Source: Streptomyces griseoflavus
GTDB lineage: Bacteria > Actinomycetota > Actinomycetes > Streptomycetales > Streptomycetaceae
DNA: 64,000 bases
Reading direction: 5' to 3'
Assembly (NCBI RefSeq): GCF_014649995.1
Contig: NZ_BMUC01000016.1
Location: forward strand, 20,986 to 84,985
The translations under genes were made by a program, and so were the position numbers. This document shows positions 44,569-52,063 of the stretch, one piece after another. The notes below the pieces were generated by a model, which was not told the origin of the DNA, made no database searches, and saw nothing but the letters and a program-made list of their open reading frames with translations. The first letter of the stretch is position 1. Every line of letters starts with the position of its first letter.

Positions 44569-45972
44569 ATGAAACTCGGCGTCCGCTGGACACTGCACGG
44601 CGACGGACGCACCCCGGCGCCCGGCGCGGTGGTCCGCCCCGACGAACGGCTCTCCTGGCCCCGCACCGCGGGCCTGGGCGCCCAGCACGTGGTGGCGATG
44701 TTCGGTGCCTCCTTCGTCGCCCCGGTGCTCATGGGTCTCGACCCCAACCTGGCCATCATGATGTCGGGCGTCGCGACGATCGTCTTCCTGCTGGCGACGC
44801 GCGGCCGGGTGCCCAGCTACCTGGGCTGCTCGCTCTCGTTCGTGGGTGTCGCCGCGGTCATCCGGGCCGACGGCGGCTCCAGCGCCACCGTCACGGGCGC
44901 GGTGTTCGTGGTCGGCGCCGCGCTCTTCCTGGTGGGTCTCGCGGTGCGGCGGTTCGGGGCGCGGATCATCCACGCCGCGATGCCGCCGATCGTGACCGGC
45001 GCGGTGGTGATGCTGATCGGCTTCAACCTGGCGCCGGTGACCGCCGCCACCTACTGGCCGCAGGACCAGTGGACCGCCCTGTTCGTGATGCTGTTCACCG
45101 GTCTGGCCGTGGTCTGCCTGCGCGGTTTCTGGTCCCGGATCGCGATCTTCCTCGGTCTGGTCTTCGGATACGTCCTGTCCTGGGCCCTCGACCTGATCTT
45201 CGGCAAGATCCACTCGGCGGACGCCGGCGGCAAGGTCACCGACCACTGGCGCCTGGACCTGTCCGCGGTGGGCCGGGCGGACTGGATCGGCCTGCCGACC
45301 CTGCACGGGCCGTCCTTCGAGCTGTCGGCGATCCTCGTCGCCCTGCCGGTGGTCATCGCCCTGGTCGCGGAGAACGCCGGGCACGTGAAGGCGGTCGGCG
45401 AGATGACCGGCGACAACCTCGACGACAAGCTCGGCACGGCCATCTCCGCGGACGGTGTCGGCTCCATGCTGTCCACGGCCGTCGGCGGCCCGCCCAACAC
45501 CACCTACTCCGAGAACATCGGCGTGATGGCCGCGACCCGCGTGTACTCCACCGCCGCGTACTGGGCCGCCGCCGGTTTCGCCCTGCTGTTCGGACTCTGC
45601 CCGAAGTTCGGCGCCGTCGTGGCGGCCATCCCGGGCGGAGTGCTCGGCGGGATCACCGTCATCCTGTACGGCATGATCGGCCTGCTCGGCGCCCAGATCT
45701 GGATCAACGCCAAGGTGGATCTGCGCAATCCGCTGAACCTCGTACCGGCCGCGGCGGGCATCATCATCGGCGTCGGCAACGTCTCGATGGAGTTCACCGA
45801 CACGTTCTCGCTGAGCGGTATCGCCCTCGGCACGGTGGTGGTCATCACCGGCTACCACACGCTGCGCGCCTTCGCGCCGGCCCACCTCAAGACGCAGGAG
45901 CCGCTGCTCGACGAGGGCACGTCCTCCTACGACACCGGGGGCACCGAGGGCGATCAGCGCGCCAAGTCGTAG
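44569..45972 (+). CDS. NCS2 nucleobase permease (uracil/xanthine type)
   Basis: The 467-residue protein has about 12-14 helices. Family signatures are QHVVAMFGASFVAPVLMGLD at the start, LVALPVVIALVAENAGHVKA with VGEMTGDNLDDKL in the middle, and GGPPNTTYSENIGVMAATRV, all from NCS2. It imports uracil or another nucleobase with protons. Its start has no strong Shine-Dalgarno (CGAAAGCGACACCC). Its 3' end overlaps the GH6 gene by 19 bp. Confidence 0.92.
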   Translation: MKLGVRWTLHGDGRTPAPGAVVRPDERLSWPRTAGLGAQHVVAMFGASFVAPVLMGLDPNLAIMMSGVATIVFLLATRGRVPSYLGCSLSFVGVAAVIRADGGSSATVTGAVFVVGAALFLVGLAVRRFGARIIHAAMPPIVTGAVVMLIGFNLAPVTAATYWPQDQWTALFVMLFTGLAVVCLRGFWSRIAIFLGLVFGYVLSWALDLIFGKIHSADAGGKVTDHWRLDLSAVGRADWIGLPTLHGPSFELSAILVALPVVIALVAENAGHVKAVGEMTGDNLDDKLGTAISADGVGSMLSTAVGGPPNTTYSENIGVMAATRVYSTAAYWAAAGFALLFGLCPKFGAVVAAIPGGVLGGITVILYGMIGLLGAQIWINAKVDLRNPLNLVPAAAGIIIGVGNVSMEFTDTFSLSGIALGTVVVITGYHTLRAFAPAHLKTQEPLLDEGTSSYDTGGTEGDQRAKS

Positions 45973-47147
45973 GCGTACGACGGGGTGAAGGTGCCCGGCG
46001 CCCCCTCGCAGCCGTCGGACTCGCCGGGGAGCTTCACCCACAGGTAGCCGTGGATCCTGGCCTCACCGGTGCTGAGCGTCGGGGCGCGGCCCAGTTTGCG
46101 GCCGGCCGGGTCGCACCATGCGCCGTCCGCCGGGGCGCCGTTGCCGTTGCGGCTGGTGTCGATGACGGCGCCGAGGCTCGACGGGCCACCGAGGGCGCCG
46201 AGCACGGCGCGGTCGTAGGAGATCTCGGCGGCCGTGCCGTGGAAGTTGGAGACGTTGCTGAAGATGCCGTCCGAGGAGGCGGCCGAGGCCGCCCCCGCCT
46301 GTCGCAGCCAGCCGGCCTGCTGGGCGGGCGCGTTCCAGCCGGAGTGCCCGGCGTCGAAGTAGACGCGGGCGCGGGGGTTGGCCTCCTTGAGCACCCGTCC
46401 GGCGCGGGCCAGCGAGGCGAAGCGGTCGGCGCGCTGCCCGGCGGAGAGGCACTCGGCCTGGGCGACCGAGTCGGGTTCCAGTATCACGATGACCTCACCG
46501 CCGCCGAGCCCGGCGGCGAAGCGGTCGATCCAGGCGTCGTAGGCGGCCAGGTCGGGGGCGCCGCCCTGGGAGTGCCCGCCGCAGTCGCGGTCGGGTATCG
46601 CGTACGGCACCAGGACCGGCGTCCGGCCCTGCGCGGCGCCGCCGGACGCCACCGCGCGGACCCGGGAGGTGATGGTGTCCGGGGAGTAGTCGGCGAACCA
46701 CACGGCCGCGGGCCGGTCGGCTATCCGGGACTCGATGACCGCGCGGCGCGGGTCACCGGGGTTGGCCCGCACCCAGTCCAGGACACGGCTCTCGGGGTGC
46801 CGGTAGAGACGGGTGGACACGGGGGCGGTCTGCCGCTTCTTCGCGGTGCGGGACGCGGACGGCTTCGGGCTCGCCTTCCTCGCCGGGCCGGCGGTGGGCG
46901 AAGGGGACACCGACACCGACGGGGAGGGCGACGGCGGCACCGCGGGCAGCGGTGCCAGGCGCGGGGAGGAGGACACCTCGGGCCGGGCCTCGTCCGCACC
47001 GCGTCCGTCACCGACCGCCGAGATCATCCCGGTGGCGGCGCCGACGGCGACCACGACGGAGGCGGCCGCGACCATCGTGCCGCGCCGGGCGGCACGCCGA
47101 CGTTCGGTTCTTCGCGCGGACAGGCGCTGGGCACGCGAGCCTGACAC
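45954..47147 (-). CDS. GH6 family endo-/exo-glucanase, membrane-anchored or secreted
   Basis: The 397-residue protein starts at GTG 47147. A basic N terminus and one hydrophobic helix (MVAAASVVVAVGAATGMISA, residues 25-45) are followed by a Pro/Ser-rich linker (PPSPSPSVSVSPSP) and a GH6 catalytic domain of about 280 residues: VLVPYAIPDRDCGGHSQGGA, VIVILEPDSVAQAECLSAGQ with the catalytic acid Asp, ARVYFDAGHSGWNAP and GYLWVKLPGESDGCEG. It hydrolyses beta-1,4-glucan (cellulose) with inversion. No carbohydrate-binding module is present and I see no CebR-like operator upstream. Lack of a clear cleavage site suggests it may remain anchored. Confidence 0.9.
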   Translation of the reverse strand: MSGSRAQRLSARRTERRRAARRGTMVAAASVVVAVGAATGMISAVGDGRGADEARPEVSSSPRLAPLPAVPPSPSPSVSVSPSPTAGPARKASPKPSASRTAKKRQTAPVSTRLYRHPESRVLDWVRANPGDPRRAVIESRIADRPAAVWFADYSPDTITSRVRAVASGGAAQGRTPVLVPYAIPDRDCGGHSQGGAPDLAAYDAWIDRFAAGLGGGEVIVILEPDSVAQAECLSAGQRADRFASLARAGRVLKEANPRARVYFDAGHSGWNAPAQQAGWLRQAGAASAASSDGIFSNVSNFHGTAAEISYDRAVLGALGGPSSLGAVIDTSRNGNGAPADGAWCDPAGRKLGRAPTLSTGEARIHGYLWVKLPGESDGCEGAPGTFTPSYAYDLAR

Positions 47148-47247
47148 AGTACTGCTCCCCTCCCCCGCGGCGGGCGCGTTCCCCCGTTACGGGGAAGCGT
47201 GGGGCCCGCCGCCACTGGCACCACACTAAAGGTGCCACTCTGCGCTC

Positions 47248-47997
47248 ATGGCGCAATGCGAACAAGTCCTCACCCCGGTGGACGGGGTCGTCTCCCGTGT
47301 GCGCGCCCTCGACGCGGGGCTGCACGCGCGGGACGGGGTCGCGGTCTTCCACCGCGTCTACCTCGCCGTGACCGAGGCCGCGGACCGGGGCACCGGCGCC
47401 GGCCCGTTCACGGACGCCGGCGCCGCGTCCGCGCTGGACGTGCGGCTCGCGGAGCGTTATCTGGCCGCGGTCGGCGCGGCCTCCGGTCAGCGGCGGCCAC
47501 CGGCCTGCTGGCGCCCGCTGTTCGCCTCCCGCCACCATCCGGGGGTACGTCCGGTGCAGTTCGCCCTCGCGGGCATCAACGCGCACGTCGGTCACGATCT
47601 CGCGCTGGCCGTCGTGGACACCTGTCGTACGCTCGACTGCGAACCCGCCGACATCGAGGACGAGTTCGACCGGGTGGGCGAGTTCCTGGTCTCGCTGGAG
47701 GAACGCGTCCGCGAGGAGCTGACGCCCGGCCCCGACCTGCTGCGGATCGCCGATCCGCTGACGCACCTGCTCGGCGCGTGGAGCCTGGAGCGGGCCCGGG
47801 ACGCCGCCTGGACGGCGGCCCGCACCCTGTGGGCGCTGCGCCGACTGCCGGACCTGGCCGGGGAGTTCACCGAGCGCCTCGACACGGCGGTGGGCTTCGC
47901 CGGACGCGTGCTTCTCGTCCCGCTGCCCCGCCTCGTCCCGGCGGGGGCCGGACGGGATCAGTCCTCGGGGAGTTCGACGGGGGCGATCTCGTCGTAG
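47248..47997 (+). CDS. DUF5995 family protein
   Basis: The 249-residue soluble protein shows the conserved run RPPACWRPLFASRHHPGVRP with VQFALAGINAHVGHDLALAV, which I recognise as DUF5995. Histidines here and in FHRVYLAVTEAA could bind a metal. Function unknown. It is divergent from the GH6 gene and overlaps the 3' end of the amine oxidase gene by 40 bp. Confidence 0.82.
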   Translation: MAQCEQVLTPVDGVVSRVRALDAGLHARDGVAVFHRVYLAVTEAADRGTGAGPFTDAGAASALDVRLAERYLAAVGAASGQRRPPACWRPLFASRHHPGVRPVQFALAGINAHVGHDLALAVVDTCRTLDCEPADIEDEFDRVGEFLVSLEERVREELTPGPDLLRIADPLTHLLGAWSLERARDAAWTAARTLWALRRLPDLAGEFTERLDTAVGFAGRVLLVPLPRLVPAGAGRDQSSGSSTGAISS

Positions 47998-49655
47998 ACG
48001 TCTCCGGGGCCGGGGTTGGTGGGGTCGGTCTCGCCGCCGAAGTGGTGCATGACGCCCCAGACCGCGTTCAGCGCGGTCTGGACGGCGCCCTCGGCCCAGC
48101 CGGCCGTCCAGGAGATGTCGTCGCCGGCGAGGAAGATGCCCCGCTTGTCCGCCGGCAGTTCCTCCTGCATGAAGTGCGTGAACAGACGCCGCTGGTAGCG
48201 GTAGTGGCCGGGCAGGTTGGCCTTGAACGCGCCCATGAAGTAGGGCTCGTTCTCCCAGGAGACGGTCACCGGGCTGCCGATGACGTGCTTCCTGATGTCG
48301 ACGTCGGGGTAGATCTCGCCGAGCGACTTCAGCATGACCTCCATCCGCTCGTTCGCGGACAGCGGCAGCCACTTCAGGCTGTCGTCGCACCAGGTGTAGG
48401 AGAGGCAGATGACCGCGGGCCGGTCCGGGCCGTCGTCCAGGAGGTAGGTGCCGCGGGTCATGCGGTCGGTGAGCGTCATCGACATGACGTCCCGGCCCGT
48501 GCGCTCGTCCTTGTCCAGCCAGAACGGCCGGTCCACGGGCACGAAGAGCTTGGAGCTCTCCATGTAGTGGGTGCGTTCGATCGCGGTCCAGTGGTCGATC
48601 GGGAACAGCGAGTCGTCGCAGGCGATCTTGGACAGCAGCATCCAGGACTGGGCGGTGAAGACCGCCGCCTCGTAGGTGCGGATGTCTCCGTGGGCGTCCG
48701 TCACCGTGATGCGGTTGCCGGCGGTACGGTGGAGCCGGGTGACGGCCGGGCGCGGCTCGCCGTCCACGTGCAGGGTCCTCAGCGAGGTGCCGTACGGCCA
48801 GTGGACGATCTTCTCCGGCTCCCGCTCCCACAGCCTGAGCGGCAGTTGCTGCGAACCGCCGACGATGCCGCGGTGGTGGTCGTCGGCCTCGGTGTAGACG
48901 ACCCGCAGGATCTCCAGGATGGAGTTGGGGAAGTCGGTGTCCCAGCCGCCGGTGCCGAAGCCGACCTGGCCGAAGATCTCGCGGTGCCGGAAGGACTTGA
49001 AGGCCTCGGAGTCGCAGAGGAAGCCGTAGAAGGTCTGGTTGTCGAGCTTCTCGACGAGCTTCGCCCAGATCTCGCGGATGCGCGGGACGTCCCGCTCGCG
49101 CAGGGCGCGGTTCATGTCGGAGAAGTCGGCGCCCTCCTCGAGGCACCTGCCCCAGGCGTCGGCGACGTCACGGTAGACCTGGGGCAGGTCGTCGAGGGTC
49201 TCGGCGTAGTGCGACTCGCCCTTGAGGTCGACGACGGTGGAGGGCGTCGCCTCGGCGAGGGGGTTGGGGAAGGGGCGGGTCGTCAGGCCCACCAGGTCGA
49301 TGTAGTGCTGGAGCGCCGTGGAGGACGGCGGGAAGCGCATCGCGCCCATCTCGGCGGTCAGCGAGGGGTCGCAGCCGTCGAAGCCCACGGTGCGCAGCCG
49401 TCCGCCGATCCGGTCGGCCTCGTACACGACGGGCCTGAGGCCCATCTTCATCAGCTCGTACGCGGCCACCATGCCGGACAGGCCGCCGCCGATGACCGCG
49501 ACCTCGGTGCCGTGCCGGGTCGCCGGTATCTGCCCGAGCCCCGCCGGGTGGGCGAGGTAGTCGTCGTACGCGTAGGGGAAGTCCGGGCCGAACATGGTGA
49601 TCGGCGGCTGCTGCTCGTCGGTGTGCTCGACGGCGTTGGGCACCGTGGACGTCAT
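47958..49655 (-). CDS. Flavin monoamine oxidase / L-amino acid oxidase-like
   Basis: The 565-residue flavoenzyme has a dinucleotide-binding GxGxxG near residue 50 (EVAVIGGGLSGMVAAYELMK) with YEADRIGGRLRTVGF, and a C-terminal FAD motif IFLAGDDISWTAGWAEGAVQ. This is the tryptophan 2-monooxygenase/L-amino acid oxidase branch. It likely converts an amino acid to an amide or keto acid; the adjacent carbon-nitrogen hydrolase gene could then act on an amide. ATG 49655 is used. No signal peptide. Confidence 0.87.
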   Translation of the reverse strand: MTSTVPNAVEHTDEQQPPITMFGPDFPYAYDDYLAHPAGLGQIPATRHGTEVAVIGGGLSGMVAAYELMKMGLRPVVYEADRIGGRLRTVGFDGCDPSLTAEMGAMRFPPSSTALQHYIDLVGLTTRPFPNPLAEATPSTVVDLKGESHYAETLDDLPQVYRDVADAWGRCLEEGADFSDMNRALRERDVPRIREIWAKLVEKLDNQTFYGFLCDSEAFKSFRHREIFGQVGFGTGGWDTDFPNSILEILRVVYTEADDHHRGIVGGSQQLPLRLWEREPEKIVHWPYGTSLRTLHVDGEPRPAVTRLHRTAGNRITVTDAHGDIRTYEAAVFTAQSWMLLSKIACDDSLFPIDHWTAIERTHYMESSKLFVPVDRPFWLDKDERTGRDVMSMTLTDRMTRGTYLLDDGPDRPAVICLSYTWCDDSLKWLPLSANERMEVMLKSLGEIYPDVDIRKHVIGSPVTVSWENEPYFMGAFKANLPGHYRYQRRLFTHFMQEELPADKRGIFLAGDDISWTAGWAEGAVQTALNAVWGVMHHFGGETDPTNPGPGDVYDEIAPVELPED

Positions 49656-49705
49656 GGGGGTACGGACTCCTTGCGGGGTGGAACGAAGGCGCGGCGCGGG
49701 GAGGT

Positions 49706-50494
49706 TCAGACGAGGGACCCGTAGAGGCCCGGGCGGCGGTCCCTCAGGTACGGGTTGTCCTCGCGAGACGCGGCGAGGAGGACGGGGTCGGCGTCGCCGA
49801 CGACGAGTTCCTCGGTGCGGCCGGCCCGGGCCCGGACGACTCCGTCGGGGGCGGCGAGCGTGGACAGGCCCACGAACTCCAGGTCGCCCTCCTGCCCGAC
49901 CCGGTTGACGTACGCGATGTACATCTGGTTCTCGAACGCCCGCACCGGTACGAGGGACTCGGCCACGAACTGGAAGGGGTGCATCTGCGCGGTGGGCACC
50001 AGGAGGAGGTCGGTGCCGGCCAGCGCGTGGGCGCGCACGTTCTCCGGGAACTCGACGTCGTAGCAGATCATCAGGCCGACGGTGAGACCGCCGAGCTCGG
50101 CCTGGACGACGGTCCGGTCGGCCGGGGTGAAGTGGTCCCGCTCGAAGCAGCCGAAGAGGTGGGTCTTGCGGTAGTTCGCGAGCCGGGTGCCGTCGGCGCC
50201 GACCAGCTGGACCGAGTTGTACACGGTGTCGCCGTCGCGTTCCGGGTAGCCGTAGGCGACGGCGAGGCCGTGGCGGCCGGCGGTGTCCGCGACCGCGTCG
50301 GCCGCGTCGCCGTCCGCGGGCTCGGCGAGGCGGCCGATGTCGTCGCCGATCGCGTACCCGGTCAGGAACAGCTCCGAGGTGACGAGCAGCGCGGCGCCCG
50401 CGGCGGCGGCGCGGGCGGCCGCGGCGTCGAGGACCTTGAGGTTCTCGGCGACGTGTCCGGGCCGGCCGGAGCTCTGGAGCAGGGCGGTGCGCAT
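49706..50494 (-). CDS. Carbon-nitrogen (nitrilase-superfamily) hydrolase
   Basis: The 262-residue protein has the Glu-Lys-Cys triad in place: SELFLTGYAIGDD (E), ANYRKTHLFGCFERDHFTPA (K) and GLMICYDVEFPENVRAHALA (C). It hydrolyses an amide or nitrile; relatives include omega-amidases and carbamoylputrescine hydrolases. It lies 50 bp upstream of the amine oxidase in one transcript. A monooxygenase-plus-amidase pair would be compatible with an indole-3-acetamide type route, but the substrate is not fixed by sequence. Confidence 0.88.
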   Translation of the reverse strand: MRTALLQSSGRPGHVAENLKVLDAAAARAAAAGAALLVTSELFLTGYAIGDDIGRLAEPADGDAADAVADTAGRHGLAVAYGYPERDGDTVYNSVQLVGADGTRLANYRKTHLFGCFERDHFTPADRTVVQAELGGLTVGLMICYDVEFPENVRAHALAGTDLLLVPTAQMHPFQFVAESLVPVRAFENQMYIAYVNRVGQEGDLEFVGLSTLAAPDGVVRARAGRTEELVVGDADPVLLAASREDNPYLRDRRPGLYGSLV

Positions 50495-50655
50495 GCGTGT
50501 TCCTCACCGGTACGCGGGGGTTTCGGGGTTCGGATAGAAGGTACGGTCGGGCGGCTCGGGGGGACAAGGAGGAGCCGTTGCGTGCCGGTGAGCGGTTCGT
50601 TGCGTCCGGGGCGGGGTCGGCGGCGATTCGTTGCACGGCGGGGAGGGCGCGGGTG

Positions 50656-50677
50656 GGGGCGCCCGTTTTCGGGCCCC
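50656..50677 (-). terminator. Possible terminator after the MFS gene
   Basis: GGGG-CG-CCCG and CGGGCCCC form an imperfect stem with a TTTT loop and a 2-nt bulge, 20 bp beyond the MFS stop. Confidence 0.45.
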
Positions 50678-50696
50678 GCGGTGCACGGGGGACGCG

Positions 50697-51896
50697 TCAG
50701 CGTGGCGGCTCGGTGGCCGGCGATCCCCTGAGGAGCAGGAGTGCCGCCGTCGCCAGGTAGGGCACCGCGAACACCGCGAAGGCCGTGCTGTGGGGGTGCC
50801 CGGTGGCGATCAGGGCGTAGCCGCCGAAGGCCGCGATCGTCGCCAGTTCCGTGCCCAGCCCCGCCACCGAGGTCAGGGTGGCCCGGCCGGAGTCCTTGAT
50901 GCGCCGCTGGAGGCGGGCGTCGGCCAGCACGTTCGCCGCCTGGAATCCGCCGACGGCCAGGGCGACGAGGATCAGCCCCCGCGGGCTGCCCTCGACGGCG
51001 CCGGCGGCCAGGGCGATGCCGGAGCCGGCCAGCAGGGCGGCGAGTCCCCGGGTGCCGAGCCGTTCGCCCTCCCCCGCCAGCAGGCTGCCGGCCGTGGCGC
51101 CCGACCAGACGAGCAGGAGCAGATACGGCACCGTACCGTCGGCGACCCCGGTCTCCCGCACCAGCAGCGGCGTGTACTCGTCCAGCGCACCCCACACGGC
51201 GCTCACGGCCGGAACCAGCAGCAGCGCGCCGCGCACCGAGCGGTCGGCGCGGGCCTCGGCGAGACCGGCGCGCAGGGTCCCGGACCAGGTGTGGTGCCCG
51301 GTCGCCGGGGTGCGGTGTTCGGGGAACCGCAGTGCCACGGCCGCCGTCAGCAGGCACGCCAGCACACTGGCGGCGCCGACGGCGGTGTGGCCGCCCCGGG
51401 TGAGCACCGGGCCGGCGAGTCCCATGGCCGCCATCACGGCGACCAGTCCGGCCGCGCGGGCCCGGCCCATGACCCGGGCATAGCGGTCGGCGGCGTCGAG
51501 CCGCTCCAGCTCGTCGTGGACGAGCGCCTCCAGCGCGCCGGAGCCGAGCGCTCCGCCGATGCCCCACAGCACGAAGCCGGCGGCGAAGGCACCGTACGAC
51601 GGCAGCAGCACCCACAGGGCGAAGCCGGCGGCGGTCAGCAGCGGGCCGAGCCACAGCAGCAGCCGGCGGGAGACGGCGTCGGCCCAGACGCCGGAGGGGA
51701 CCTCCAGCAGCACGGCGGTGACGGACCAGAGGGCGAACAGGGTGGAGATCTGCCGGACGGACAGGCCGGTGTCGCTGAACAGCAGCGCGTACACCGGGTA
51801 CAGCAGGACGAACTCTTCGAGGAACGAGTAGCCGTACAGCGTGGTCGTCAGCCGTCGCACGCGGACGTCGGGGGCACGCGGGGGCGTGAGAGTCAT
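50697..51896 (-). CDS. MFS transporter
   Basis: The 399-residue protein has about 12 helices (LYGYSFLEEFVLLYPVYALL, ISTLFALWSVTAVLLEVPSG with VWADAVSRRLLLWLG as loop 2-3 motif). This 'EVPSGVWAD' pattern belongs to a drug/metabolite-type MFS subgroup. ATG 51896 gives the shortest well-placed start; the longer reading from 51986 adds 30 non-conserved residues. Substrate unknown. The downstream amine oxidase/hydrolase genes may be on a separate transcript because a hairpin lies between. Confidence 0.82.
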   Translation of the reverse strand: MTLTPPRAPDVRVRRLTTTLYGYSFLEEFVLLYPVYALLFSDTGLSVRQISTLFALWSVTAVLLEVPSGVWADAVSRRLLLWLGPLLTAAGFALWVLLPSYGAFAAGFVLWGIGGALGSGALEALVHDELERLDAADRYARVMGRARAAGLVAVMAAMGLAGPVLTRGGHTAVGAASVLACLLTAAVALRFPEHRTPATGHHTWSGTLRAGLAEARADRSVRGALLLVPAVSAVWGALDEYTPLLVRETGVADGTVPYLLLLVWSGATAGSLLAGEGERLGTRGLAALLAGSGIALAAGAVEGSPRGLILVALAVGGFQAANVLADARLQRRIKDSGRATLTSVAGLGTELATIAAFGGYALIATGHPHSTAFAVFAVPYLATAALLLLRGSPATEPPR

Positions 51897-52063
51897 GAGG
51901 CCTTCCCGTAAGGGCGGTTCGGACACCGGACGTGGGAGACGTACGGCGCCCGGGGTGGCCCTCGGGAGGCGCGGCTGGTGGATCAATGTCGCCAGGTCAT
52001 GACGCCCATGCTAGTGCGGCCGCGACGGGAGTCGCACGGCGTTTCGGCGGGACCGGCCGCGGC

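Noticed and set aside
47179-47196. TTCCCC/GGGGAA palindrome between GH6 and DUF5995 genes
   Set aside because: Only 6-bp arms and no match to a known cellulose-regulator (CebR) site.
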